Notes under the pieces: model-generated
Told to the model about the DNA's origin: nothing
The model's database searches: none
What the model saw: the letters and a program-made list of their open reading frames with translations, nothing else
In this document: positions 1 through 12,477 of the stretch, one piece after another
Layout: each line of letters starts with the position of its first letter
How positions within the stretch are numbered: the first letter of the stretch is position 1
Assembly: GCA_013399015.1 (NCBI GenBank)
Contig: VWZX01002684.1
Location: forward strand, 250,697-314,696
Source of the DNA: Galbula dea
Lineage: Eukaryota > Chordata > Aves > Piciformes > Galbulidae
DNA: 64,000 nucleotides
Reading direction: 5' to 3'
Program-made: the position numbers and the translations under genes

Positions 1-2289
1 TCTCAGTAGGATCATGGAGATGGTCCACCAACGAATCTTCCACTGTCTTGGTATTGTCTCCAGTCCCAGTTTGGAAGTGAGACAGCTTGTCTCTCCTCAG
101 GAGAGGGTGGCCCAATGGGTCCTGGGTTTATGGAGCACCAAAAGCATGGCCAGTGCTGGTGGCTCAAGCAAGGAGTACTGATGAGAGGAGGACAACCTGG
201 TGTTGCAAACTGTCTTCAGATGAATTGGTTGTGTCTAGCATGGCAGCAGTATTATGTCCTTCTGCCCTTTTGATGTCTCCTTCTGTGCAGGTTGGTTTTG
301 GTGGTGATGTTCACAATGTCTGCCCATTTTCTTTTGTCTTGGATGACCTCTGGAAATACTCCTGTGACAGAGCTTTGTGCAGACCTTTTGCTTGGAAATC
401 ATTGTCCAAATACCTGATTTTCTAGTTCTGCCTCTTGCAGGGGAATTCAGCCAAGGGCAAGATGCAGGCTTTCCACCTTGCAAGGAGTCTCTCTTTAGGG
501 GATCTCCTTCTCTGTTAAGGCTCCTCAAACACACCTATGGGCATAGCATCTTAATTAGCAAGTCCTCCATCCTGGTGTAAGGTTGTGAGGATGGTCAAAG
601 CAAGTCTTCCACCCTAGGAGATGTTAAAGACTGGTAAATACCCTGCACACTGAAGAGCCCTGCATGGGGCTTTGTGGGACATCTAAGCCTGAAGCAGAGG
701 ACCTGTATCTGGACTGATGCTGGCATGGGCAATGCAAGTAGCTGCAGGGCTGTGCTGGCATGTGGTTTGAAAGAAAGACCCAGGCTCTCTTGAAGTGTAG
801 AGGACTTTCGTTGTTGGTTATATGGATAGTGTATTGTTATGCACACAGAGAATTTAAAACATTAGGAGAAAAATTCTTCTGCTAGCATCTCTCCCATATA
901 GTCTATCTGGCTGCTGTGGCAGGAGTGAGAAAGGGAAGGCACTGAAATATCATTGCTCAGTGTTGGTCTTTCAGCCAGCAGTGTCTCTAACGATGATGGT
1001 CCTTGCCTCGAGGAATTTTAGGCGCATTTCAGAGGCGTTTGGGAATCACCTTCTCTATTTCAAAGCAGCTGCACCTCCCCTGCATGGCAGCTATGTTTTT
1101 TCTTGAGAGTAGGGCTTCCCACAAAGTGCCAGGGGGACCAGAAAAAGCCAGAACTAGAGCACCCAACCAGCAGACAACGTTGAGGATGTGACGCATGTGT
1201 GCTTTCTGAGACAGGTTTTGATAGTGATGTGGACAGCTAGAGAAGCATTCAAGCACTGTGTGCTCTGCCCTCCTACACAAGGGACTATGGTCTGGCTCTC
1301 TGGCAGTATTTAAGGCTATGCCTGTGAAAGTAAATTAATTTGTGCTGGAGAAGAGCACTGAGCATATTTTATTTACTAGTATAGAAATATTTAGTAGCAT
1401 AGTCTAAACATCCAAATGCCTAAAAGTCCCAAAGAGAGGACTGGTGTGCTGGGAGGATGCTCCTAGTGTTACTAGCCCTACCTGTGCAAAAGCCTCCAGT
1501 CTGCTTATTCTTCTCCAAGAGAGCACAAGGTTCTAAATCTAATTCACTTCAGGGATATTTGAGAAAATTCCAGGGGTTGCTCTGTGCTTTTGCAGATTGT
1601 AAGCTTTGGGTGCAGGCATTTGGCCTTCCCATAGTTTTCTCAGCAGCCATATGAGTTTATATATAAGCTTTATTTCTATAAACAAAAGCTTTTTGCTGAC
1701 TTGTAGCAGAATTCTGTATCTTTAAATCCTGAGTAAGGAATGCCATCTTGAAGGTTTTGTAGTCTAACTGAAGGTAAACATTTGCTACTTTTCATGATCT
1801 AGTTAACCAGCAAACAGTAATTACCAGTACAGCCCCCAGCTGAGGAGTCCTCTATAGGCTGCAGCTCTTTGCAAAGCTGCCTTCAGTCAGCACCTACAAA
1901 CAAGGGGAGAGAGGGGAAAAAAATAGAAGCTTCCAGCCTGCAAAACCAAAAAGAGAATTTGTAAATGTGACCCAGATAAACATGGTACAGGATGGCTTCC
2001 CTGAGTCAGCAGAGATCCTCAAATACCAGCTCATGCCACCCTTTCCTTCACCTTGGCATCAGAGAAGCCTGCAAGGGCTAGGTTGCTGCTGCAGTACCCC
2101 ATCATCCCCCAAAACTGCCACAGCCTCCAGAGTGGGTGTGTGTTGTGGAGCCAAAACTCAGCAGCTTGAAACAAGGGAGGAGGGAAAGGGCACCATAAAA
2201 TACCTGTAACCAAATAGGAAACTGAAGAGGTAGGGCTCCCCTGCTGCTGCTCCCATTGCCTGCAGATTGACTGCACACCTGTAGCTTTA

Positions 2290-2350
2290 CCTTTTGGAAT
2301 GATCATATTATTACCATTCCTAAGGTGTTAATTTTCATTAATGACTTACT
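2290..2350. promoter_or_regulatory. Candidate regulatory block with a TCATTAATGA palindrome
   Basis: This AT-rich island contains GATCATATTATTACC, GTGTTAATTTTC and the palindrome TCATTAATGA at 2335-2344. The same 10-base palindrome occurs at 15786-15795. No function is demonstrable; it is listed as a possible homeodomain-bound element. Confidence 0.3.
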
Positions 2351-4749
2351 GCTGGGAGCTGCAGCAGTCCAGGACTTTCCATCAGAAATAAGGTCTAGCT
2401 GGCTGTAGGGCCCCACCAGGAGTGTGTTTGAGCTATGGTGGACTAAGCTGACCAAGTAGGTGCCTTCTACCCCCTCCAAGGAGGAAGACCAGCAATCCTT
2501 CAAGTCTGCTTAGCCCAGTGATCTGGGACTCTACCCTTAGGACAAGCTGACAGACTCCTGGTCATGTCAGACTCCACCACCATGGATGACTCAGAGATGA
2601 GCAGGACAACCAGTGCTGTTATACCTGTAGATGGCCATTAAGCATGAGCCAGCTGGGACACTTGGGAACCAGGAGCTAGTGAAAAGCACAACCTTGTGCT
2701 TGCTAGCCTTGGGTAGAATTGGTGTTGGGTGGATGTCATACTGCTGCCACTCTTTGTGTGGTCATGCTCTTGGACAGAAAGCCTAGCCTGCAGGTACCAT
2801 GTCCTGTGCAGGAGTTTGGGTCCCTGATGGCCCCAGGTTGGCCCTGGTGAAGCTACTCTGTTAAGATGTACTCATTTGGGAGTGGAAGCTGCAACCTACT
2901 GCCAGGAGTGATTGGACTTAGGTGAGCTGAGTTGCTCTGTGAGGTGTGCTGTCATCCTCCTTGACTGTGTATTTGATCCAACCAGCTTGGTGCTGCCCAT
3001 AGAGGTGTTGCCAGGGGAACCAGACATGGAGCTTGCACTCAATGCCTGCACCAAAAGCCTCCAAACCAGTTCCAAATTTTGATGGGCACCACAAGCTCCA
3101 GGAGTCACTTTTGGCTGTTGGTAGAGCTGCCTGGAGGGATGGTAGTGCCACAGCATGGTGCTTCCCAACAAAACCTTGGTTCAGCAGCATCTGTCCTGCT
3201 GCAAATGTTTTACAGACACAGATCACCTTGGTCCAGCAGGGAGTACATGCAGCAACCACTCATCATCAATTCAGATATCTCCCCCCCCACCTTTCTCAAG
3301 GACTTCTGAGAGCAAAAGGCTTGTGGCTACAGAGATTTACACCCCCTTGGCAAGGGTTAACCTCATCTGCCAGCCACTATTGTCTCAGGACAACTTGTCA
3401 GTCTGTGAGAACTTGCTGTAATGGATTTGAAGTGGATTGCTCAGCCCATGGAGAGGGTGATGCTGTATTTATTGAATAGACATTAAAAAGAACATTTCTC
3501 AATTTCTCAGCACTGAACTCGAGGTCAATGGATCTTTTTGGCACTGACATGCTGAGTCAACTCCTAGCTTAAAGCTTTTAGAAGGACCAGGGTTAGATGA
3601 AAGGATTAGACTCTGTCTTTAGTGTTTCCCTGGCAAAATCGTTGGGTGCTAAATAATTTATGTTGCTTGGCTTGGCCTCCCCCTGTTACCTTGGAAAAGG
3701 AAAAAGAAATCTTCCCTTTTTTTGGATTGGAATGACACAAGTTGATTATTTCCACTGTGTGACACCGAGATGAGGTGGATACAAAATCTTTTGGGCTCCC
3801 AACAGCCCTGGACCATTGCTGAAAGGGCTACCAAGCCCTTTCTCCTGGAGAAGAAAGCAGCTCTGCAGCGAGACATGGTGCCACCCCACCCACCCAATGA
3901 CAAGAGGGCACATAGCTTGCTGGGTGCTAACAAATTCCTTGTGCACCAACAAGATAGCTTTTTAATAATGAACTAGCCATTGCTTACAGCAGCTGTGACA
4001 GTGGTCACTGGCTTGGTGGTCACTACAGAGCTGGTGTCTATGCAGCTGGGGACATGGGCTTCCCTCTGCCCTTGCTGGTCAGACAGGGCTCCAGGCAGAA
4101 CTCCCTTGGCACTTGGGGAGTGATTTTTGCTTATATGCCAGACACTAAGCAGGAGCTTAGTGGGGGTTTGGAGTTAGGAAGATGAGGTTGTGCTCTGCTC
4201 ACTGTTACAGTAGGGTAAACCTGGAGCAATGTGTGGACTGCAGTTGATGTTTTCATAGTTGCTGGCCTCCTTGGTGCCATACACGTTGCTGCCTTTCCCT
4301 GTGGTTTCTGGCAATTTTGTTAAGGTACATTAGTGTCACACTAAGGGCAGGCAGGTATGGACAAGTCTGTCTGGCTTGAGAACAAGCCTTGTGAAAGGCA
4401 CTTTTGGGAAGGCTACTGACCACAGAAAGAGTGGTGAGCAATGAGAAACTGCTGGTGTGTTCCTGCTGTACATCCTTTCTCAATCACGCTGCGTGCTGGG
4501 GAGAGAGGCAGGGCTCCCACATCGATCCCAATCCCTTTTGGGAGGACCACAGGGCAGGCAGAGAAGCATCTGCTCCACCAGAGGAGGAGGAGGAAGGCAG
4601 ACTTTCTCCAAAGCACTAGTTTCTCCTGCAGCCATCCTGCTTGCAGCCAGTATGTCCCACCTGGGCATCCCTCTTGGGGTCTGCAGAGCTTCATCTCGCA
4701 GCCCTTTCTCAGGCCAAATCCCTTTTGCCAGGCAGCACCCAGCTAGGGT

Positions 4750-5090
4750 TTGAAGCCCTCTGGTAGTGGTGCAACAAATAAAATGCAATCCGCCTGCATC
4801 ATAAAGTCCAATAAAAATGAAACTGAACATCCACTTTGCAGACAGCAAATACTCTGTAAATTTATGAGATCATATCTCGTGGAGGACAGGGGGGAAGGTA
4901 GGGGCTGGCAAAAATGGGAGAGCGTGGCCGAGGGGTAGTAAATATGTTTTCAATAATGAAGAGGCCCCATTACCCTCTTTGCAATAAAAACGTGCACAAG
5001 GCAGAGCTGCCGTGAAAATGACTCCCAAGCAGCTTGGTGTATTTGCACCTTGTCATCTTGTCAGCTCCATGCAAATTTGCCAGGCGCCTG
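4750..5090. promoter_or_regulatory. Candidate enhancer with CDX/HOX-type and octamer motifs
   Basis: Two CAATAAAA words (4809-4816 and 4982-4989) match posterior HOX/CDX binding preferences. A perfect octamer ATGCAAAT, the POU-factor site, lies at 5069-5076. The surrounding sequence is AT-rich, with several other AATAAA words. Those words could also be read as polyadenylation signals, but there is no sign of a transcript ending here. Confidence 0.35.
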
Positions 5091-5639
5091 GAGCCGGCGT
5101 GGGTCAGCTCTGCATCACGGAGCTGCTGAGGACTGGCCGAGGGTCCTCCCTCCCTCCCTCCCACGAAAGCCATTTCATTTGCAGCCCCCCTCGCCCCCCT
5201 CCCCATCCTGGTCCTGTCTGCCACTTCCCTCCCACCCTGCAAAATGCACCAATTTACCCGTAACCGTAGCAACCAGCGCAGATGTAGGATGCAGGGCTGG
5301 AGCGAAGGATTGCTGGAGTGCCACGTGTCCTCGGCAAGGGTGGTGGGAAGCACAATGGGATTTGGGATGTGGCTTCTATGGTGCCACATCGTGCATGATT
5401 TTCTCTGAGCAGGTGCTCTGGCCCCATTGCCAGATGGCATTTCTCTGGTTTTGGGGGGTTCCTTGTGCATCCTTCCCAAGACTGATGGTAACGTGTGCTG
5501 TCTAGGGCTCTCTGATTGCACTGGGCACAGTTGGGCTTCAAGTATTTAAAGGAAAAATAAGCACTTTCTTTTCTTTCCAGCACAAACCAGAGCAAAGACT
5601 GAGGCCTCACCTCTTTGAAGGTGCTTTCTCAAGAGGTGT

Positions 5640-5835
5640 GGGTTCAAGCCAATCTAAATGAGGTGATGTAAAACAGGAGAGAAGCAGCTTCCAGTTGTCT
5701 GAAAATCATCCTCAGCTGTCCTCAAATAAACCATTGCTGGGCCCAGAAGAAAGCAATTACATAGGGGCTTAACTGAGCTGATTGAACAAAGCTGCAGTAA
5801 TTAAACCTCATACACTTCAGGCTGGGGATTCAGCT
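5640..5835. promoter_or_regulatory. Candidate enhancer with PBX-, TCF/SOX- and homeodomain-like sites
   Basis: Closely spaced words are TGATTGA (5779-5785), AACAAAG (5785-5791) and TAATTAAA (5798-5805), with CAAATAAACC and GCAATTACA just upstream. The clustering suggests a conserved regulatory module. It is an inference from motifs alone. Confidence 0.35.
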
Positions 5836-7385
5836 CTGACTGCTATCAGGATCATGTCTCGGAAGGTAAGTCTTTTTGGTATGAGCAGCTGAGTGGATTT
5901 AAATCAGGGTATTCCTCCCCTCTCTCTTTCCTGCCTTTTGGCTTAGATATCACCCTTACAGCTGCTGGTGGAGTTAGCAAGGATTTCTCTTGTGGAGCAA
6001 ACCCAGAGCAGGGTAAAACTCCCAGGTCAGTTGCTTTCTGCACCCGGGCATACAGCTTGGAGCTGCGTTATGGGAGGACTCGGCAGGCACCTGACTGCTG
6101 AGGACAATTTACTAACTTGATCTGGCAGCCTCAATGTAAAACCCCACCATCTTCCATGGTTCACGACCTCAATCCAAAGCCTGCTGAAGCTAATGGGAGC
6201 CTTTCTTTCTCTGGCCTTCAATGGGCTTTGAATTGTGCTGCTGAGCCGAAGGGGAAGCATGGAGTGTCGGGGCCCCATTAAGGAGGGAGCCAGCCTGGGA
6301 TGGATGCTCCCCTGTGGAGGCAGCCCGGCAGTCTGCTGGGGTGCAGGAGCCCTGACCCACCCCTGGAAGCAGCATCCGCCGGCCCTTGGCGTGCCAGCCA
6401 ACGCCACTGGAGTCACGGACTTTAGGGATGGAAGAAAGAAATTGTGGTTGTGTAGCTTGACCTCTTCCATTCAAAGCAAGATCAAAGGAGGGCCAGGAAA
6501 GAGCAGGGGAGGCTCTTGAGCCTGGTAGCTGAATGCAAGATGAATGGGAGAGTAGCAGGGGGAGCTGGGGGCTTTGGCTTGCAACAAAGCAACAAGATTC
6601 AATTAGTGCAAGAAGTGGTATTCTGGAAGTGCAACATGAAAGGGATGTGGCTGGAGGAGGGAAGGCAGGTAGGGGCACCTACAGGAGAAAGTATGTTTCC
6701 TGTCTCAAGGGTGTTTGTGTGGAAGGCCAGAAAATGGGGAGGATTAGACTTGCTGGAGGTCTCCAGCTGGTGGGTAAAAGGGAAAACACCTGGATGGTAA
6801 GCACAGGGATAGGTCTCTAGCACACCAGGTGAAGGAGGCTTTTGTATCCAGCTGGCAACATCACTTAGTTAATGTGAGATGCTTGGGGAAAGAAGCAGTA
6901 AGTCTTGGGGGTATATGGGTGGCCATCTCCATCACTAAGGGTGGGAGGACAGGAAAAAGCCTCTTTCTGACAGGAATTCCTGCAGGAGAAGCTGGCTAGC
7001 AACGTGAAAGGTGACCTGCTTGAGTTGCTGGGAAATGACTGAACTGATGCAGAGGGGCAGGAGGGGGAGGAAGGAGAGCACTGCATCTATGTACAGATCT
7101 GGGGCCGCCAGCACTGGCCAGCCATGCACACGTAAGGCCCTCAGGGAAGCTGATGTTGAGGGGGAAAAAGTGGTTAATTGGAGTCAGTGACAACTTCATG
7201 TGGCCACAGTTCAGGCTATTGTGTTGCAGAAGAAAGGAAGCACAGGGAAAGAGCTCGGATCTGAGAAGGAAACCTGGGGGAAATGAAAAGTAGGTCAGGC
7301 CATGAAGATCAAGCACAGAAGTGTAGTATGCACATGCAGAGACAAGATCAGATAAACCAAGGCACCTGGTGAGATGCAATTAGCA

Positions 7386-8060
7386 GGGGACATCAAGTGT
7401 AACGAGAATTGTTCTAGCAGTATATCAGCAGTTGCAGGAGGACCACAGAGGTGTTGGCTTGCTACTCGGGGACAGGGAAAGCACTCAGCAGACAATGCCA
7501 AAGGACTGGCATGGCATTTGTTTTCCCCTAAGTTTGGCTGTGATCTGAGGTAAGTGCTAGGGGAAAGTACATCTACCTTTAAAAAGGGAGGAAAGGAGGA
7601 ATGGGATAATTATGCAGCTTTCAGTCTAACTGCAGTTCCCAGAAAAGCACTGGAACCTGTAATCAAGCTTGTGAGAACCTAGGAAAAAAGAAGGGCTTGA
7701 AACAGAGGTGACATTAAAGGATATTATATCAGCCTGGTAGGATCTCCTGTGGAGAGATGGCCAACAGCAAAAGCTGAGCATCCTGGGTTTACCAGGTGTG
7801 GTTGACAAGGTGGTCTCAGAAGTGAGGGCAAATCACCTAGATGAAATGCTAGAGACTGCAAAAGTGGACAGAAAATTGAGCTTGGAGAGCACCTACCAGA
7901 GGTGCACAGGGCAACTCTGGTATCTGGTGATGCTCCATTGTTTTCATTAGCAGCTTGGGATGGTAGAATGGGGCTATGGTTGTTTCTAGATGACACCAGC
8001 CCAGATGAGAGAGCCACTATGTTGGAGAAGACTAGCATATAGAACAACTTGAGTTGGAGA
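7386..8060 (+). mobile_element. Ancient, decayed CR1/L3-like LINE relic
   Basis: No intact frame survives, but scattered words follow the order of a CR1-type ORF2. First is a GGGACATCAAG...TATATCAGCAG segment (7386-7431). Then comes TTTAAAAAGGGAGGAAAGGAGG, followed by a GGGATAATTATGC/TCAGTCTAAC stretch that matches the FKKGRK-DNYRPVSLT region (about 7577-7665). Last, TTTCTAGATGACACC (7983-7997) would encode an FLDDT version of the reverse-transcriptase catalytic FADD motif. Spacing is compatible with one degraded element. This is much older than the other CR1 copies and is called by eye only. Confidence 0.55.
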
Positions 8061-10966
8061 CAGGGTATGGGGGGAAAAAAAAAAAGGTGTGACTGAAGCA
8101 AGTGTTGATTCAGGCCTTTGGAAATATGCTTAGTGGGTGGTTTGGTCTGGCAAGTGCAGATTAATAGATGCTGCTTCCATCTAGATGAACAGAATGAGAC
8201 AATGGACTAAAATAAATAAGGGCAATCCTAGGAAGAGTCTGGCTGAGAGAGAAAGAGGGTGCTGTGTGGAGAGAAGAGCAAATGAGAATGGACATGGTGA
8301 GCCAGCAAACAGGACAAGGAAGGTAGTTCAGTTATTCTACCTGTTCCTTCAGGAAGGACTGGGAAAAGAAAGTGAAAAGTGCAGCTCATACATGGAAATA
8401 TTCCTAATGTTTTGGACTCTTGAACTGTGAAAACTCACTGCAAGGTCATACTGAAGCACATCAGATTTTGCCTTATCTTAAGACACAGCTTGGGACAGGG
8501 GGAGCTCTAATGATTACACAAGCAAGTATGGTACATGGTTAAGGGATGGAGTTCTCTGATCTCCCACCATGACATTGTCAAGAGTTGGCCCTTCAAAGCT
8601 GATAGGGATACTGTAGTGTAAATGCAGAGCTGGTAAAAAGAGGGAATGTCCCATTGCAGAAACATGGACAGCCAGCACTGAGAAACATTGAGAGCCAAGG
8701 AGATGTATCCCAAGTTGCCAAGTTATTAAAAAGCTGCTCTTCAGAAATGATCCACCAGCCTCTGAAGCTTGTAGAGATTTCATGAAGCCAAAACTCCCTG
8801 CTGAGATGCTGGTGTCTGTGTGTTGGTACTGTCTCAGCTGAAGACAGATTAGAAAGTAATTTCTTGACAAAATAGCTGTTGGTTGTAGTATTGAGCCTGG
8901 CAAACCTCTGGAGATGTAACTTTGGGATGCTGAAATTAGCCTGGCCATTATGAAGCTGAAGCACACTGAGGTGGGTGAGGATGCCTATGCCAAGTGTATT
9001 CATGCAAATGGAAGGGTTTTCCACATTCAGCCTGTACATGGCTAGTTCACCTGCCCTCAGCCTTCTTGTTTTTCACAGTGGATGCAACAGGGTTGTATTT
9101 TCTGTTTGCAGTGTGGGCTTGATGTGGATTTGCCTCTGCCTTGATCACATAAGTTGCAAAGGCATTTTGGAGGGAGAAAAAGGAGAGAGGGATTTTTCAG
9201 GAGGAGAAGGTGGCAAGAGGTTATTGAGGTGTAAGAACAGCTTCATAGTGGACCATGCCAGCATCTGGGCTATGTCCCTGTTGGGGCAGAGACCTCCTGT
9301 ACAGCCTCAGACTGGTCCCCTGGTGTTTTCAGTCTCCTTGCCCAAGCAGAAAAGGGCTCTTTCCTCTGCCTTGCAGGTAGGAAAGGACATGGCATGAAGA
9401 CCATCCTTTGGTTGTTGTGCACTTGAGCCAGCTGGGTCTCAGCCACTTCTGGAGCTTTTTGTTCTTAACATGCTGAGTGGAGGGACCCCAAATGTTATAA
9501 GGGCAGCCTGGAGAAGCAGATTTCACCAGGACACAGTTCCACCTGTTGCAGGGAGAACATAATTTCAAAGCCTGATAGATCAAAAGCAGCTGGGGGATAG
9601 AGCTGTGTCTTATCTCTCACCTTGTCCGGACGTTTGAACAGCAGAACAAATGATCTGATGGTGTTTTTCCTGTGCTTCTCCCCCTCCCTTCTATTACAGA
9701 ACTATAAAGCAGAGATAATCTGCAGTTCTCCCTGTCTAATGGTGCTGCCTGGCCACCTAAACACCATCACAGCAGGGGGAAGATGCCTTCCAACTTCTTG
9801 GCTCTCCCCGTGCCGTTCAGGGAAGCGGGTTGGTGCTGGCTGCCTTCACAGCTGGCTGCTGACTCCTGCGACCAGAGTTTTCCCTGAGGTCACAATTTCC
9901 TGGGATGTTAATTGGGCAGTGCACAGAGTGAATTAAAAGGGTGTTCCTCCACTGGCTAGGGAGCTGTGGGAATCCTGTGGCCGTGCCTGAAGGGTAGGGG
10001 AGGAGTATCTCATGGAGAAGTAACTGAAGCCTAGGAACCTGTTTGCAAGGGAATTAAACTAAAAATGTGTAGAAAAACAGCCATTGGGCTTCACATTTCC
10101 AACCCAGAGTATCACCCAGTAGGTCTGAAAAGCTGTTTAACACTTGGGCACTGGCAGGCTGCAGAATCTTATTTTCACTAATATATTAGCTTTTCCTCCT
10201 CCCCCTTCATTATAAAAAAATTAAATGGAAAATTGACCATTTGTAATTTGCTTGATTCAATCCAGAAAAAAAAAATGACTTCAAATACCCAGTGCTGGGC
10301 AAAGTATTTTTCTCCCTGTTTATTTCCTTCCCCCCATCCCCTTGCAAAACATCTATATCTAATAGATGTAACCTGGAGCTGCCTGTTTTGATGCAAGGGC
10401 TAGGGGAAAATAAAAAATAATAATAAAACCCCAAAACATAGCAACAACAATAACCAACAAAAAAGAACCAACACCCCAAACAACAACAACAAAACCAACC
10501 AAACAAAAAAAAAAATCTCCACAAGAACTTTAAAATCGATACTTTATACTCTCTTTGAAAAAAAGAAAAATTCTTCTTGTTTTGTTTGTTGTAAAAGCTC
10601 AGAACTTTGATGAGAAGAAGTCAACCATGGCTGGCTCCCCGAGGAAGCTCCCTCTACGGGTGATGCTGCAGTAGCGTCGCTCCAGCTTCACGCCACAACC
10701 ACGTTCTACACCCAAATCCCATGGGTTAGTCCTCCTGCACGGTAGTGGGCATTAACGCTGCAGGATCAGCCAAGACTTTCCAGGCTGTGAAACTTTTAGA
10801 TTAAATCCTCCCTTTTATTTTAAACATTTTTTTCCTCTTTGTTTTCTTTCTGTTTTGTTTTTTTTTTTTTCCCTCCTCCTCCCTTGGAACAATAGAGATG
10901 AAAAAAATAATCACAAAAGTCTTTTATTTTTCTCCAAAGCAGAAGGGTGCAAAGGGCTGTGCAAAC
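8061..10966. other. Intergenic DNA (block B)
   Basis: No gene is recognised. An A-rich run at 8073-8084 follows the CR1 relic. The 10160-10515 part is AT-rich and ends in an A/C-rich low-complexity tract, listed separately. The remainder shows nothing I can name. Confidence 0.65.
10411..10515 (+). repeat. A/C-rich low-complexity tract
   Basis: About 100 bases of AAT, AAC and ACCAAC words ending in an A11 run. Simple sequence with no fixed unit; it is not a tail of a recognised element. Confidence 0.85.
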
Positions 10967-11108
10967 ACAGTCCCTGGAAGCTTTTAAGACAAGGCTTGAT
11001 GGGGCTCAGGGCAACCTGATCTAGTGGATGGTGTCCCTGCCAGGCAGGGGGGTTGGAACTAAATGATCTTGAAGGTCCCTTCCAACTCTGACCATTCTAT
11101 GATTCTAT
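10967..11108 (+). mobile_element. Short CR1 LINE 3' fragment
   Basis: This is about 140 bases of CR1 3' end: the TTTTAAGACAAGGCTTGATGG segment, GCAACCTGATCTAGTGG, the GATGATCTTGAAGG core and an ATTCTATG tail. It is near-identical to the end of the 23541-24237 copy and probably the same subfamily, heavily 5'-truncated. Severe 5' truncation is normal for CR1. Confidence 0.95.
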
Positions 11109-12443
11109 AGATGTGTTCAACTCCAAATGAAGATTTTCACCTTGTGTTTTTACAGCTAGAAGCTGCAAACCAGCTGATCTGATTAAGAATGTGTTTCTGA
11201 GTTTCTGCTTAGAAAGGACATGGGCTTTGGTGCCTGGTGAGGAAAGCTAAGGACATTTGCACACTTTCCTCCTCTACACTTTCGCCTCTGGCCCGTGGGT
11301 TTTCAGCTGTGTGTGTGTTAAAAGGCTGAAGGTGCTGATTATGAGTTCAATCTGCCTTCCCACCACAGCCATGATGGAAAAACATCATCTCTGCCTTTAC
11401 CAGAGCTCTCAACAAGCAGCAGAAGTTGCAGGATGGAGCTTGGAGGTAAGGACTTCAGTGAGTCTTCTCTATCATTGACTGCAAGCAGGTTTGGCAAAAT
11501 TTGTGGTGGTTCCAGATGCTCAGTTTGGTTGGTCCAAACCAAATGTTGATGTCCTAAGGGGAGGGTGACAGCCACATGCAGCTACCATTGCTCTGCACAG
11601 AAAATAGGGCAATGTGGGGTGACAGCAGCACAGCTCCCAGCTGTGTCCTGTCTTACAGACACACCAGTCTTGACTGTCCAGTCAAAATTTGAAAGACTTC
11701 TATGGAATCCACTAGATTTTCCACCCCAGGTGCTGGGCATGAATTGTTAGGCAGCAGTTTGCTAGCTAGTGATGGAAAAAAATGTTGATTTTTAATCCCA
11801 TATAAAGGTCTGGAAAAAGCTTCTACTTTGCATTGCAATGAAAAGCTGAAATTTCAGAGTTGCTGTCAGATTGGGTGTAAAATGTTGCAGAGATATTTTG
11901 ATTCTGAAATATTGGCACATGATCTGAGCAAGTTCAGAGTCAGTGGGAGAAATTCTCTGACTGTGAAATATTGCCTTCAGAATTCCCTGCTCTTGTGAGA
12001 GATGTGGAGTTTGAAGAGGGCAGGAAGTCTGTCAGAGCAAAGGCTGATTGCAAGCCACAGCAGGCAAAGGGTTGGACAGGAAACGCAGGCTTAAATCTGT
12101 AACTGCTAGCCCAAATTTCCACCTTGTTTTTGGGGTGTTGGGGAGGCACATCAAAACCCAGAACTCTTTAAAATACATGTCCACCTGCTCTGAGGACAGC
12201 CCTAGTGTCCCCAGTGCATGGCCCTGGAGGTGGCAATGGTGGGACAGACCAGATGGTGTCTGAGCTCAGAGATGTTCATGACAACTCTACAAAGCTGAGT
12301 TCTGTGGAGTCATCACGTTCATGTACAGTCAGCAAGAAGGACAGGAGAAATACTGCCATGCAGAGATCCATATTTTCCCCCAACTGAGTAAAATACTGTG
12401 TAAATTGATCTGGTTACAACACACCAGTTTATACTCCTTGTTT

Positions 12444-12477
12444 ATTAAAAAACAAACAAACAAACCAAAACAACCAC
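12444..12477 (+). repeat. AAAC-type microsatellite
   Basis: Short run of AAAC units degenerating into ACCACC words. Confidence 0.75.

Larger units (their letters stand above)
1..7385. other. Intergenic DNA, upstream flank of PBX1 (block A)
   Basis: I find no supportable gene here. The open frames are short, occur on all frames and contain no recognisable domain. It holds candidate regulatory blocks at 1780-1840, 2290-2350, 4750-5090 and 5640-5835 (described separately) and a short CTCC repeat near 5145-5163. Much of the rest, for example 2500-3400 and 6500-7380, is unremarkable mixed sequence. Confidence 0.7.

Noticed and set aside
4777..4990. AATAAA words as polyadenylation signals of an upstream gene
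   Set aside because: There are several in an AT-rich block, but no upstream coding exon, splice structure or clear GT-rich downstream element was found.
8073..8084. A-run as poly-A tail of a processed pseudogene
   Set aside because: The sequence before it resembles a decayed CR1 ORF rather than a spliced mRNA, and no target duplication was found.
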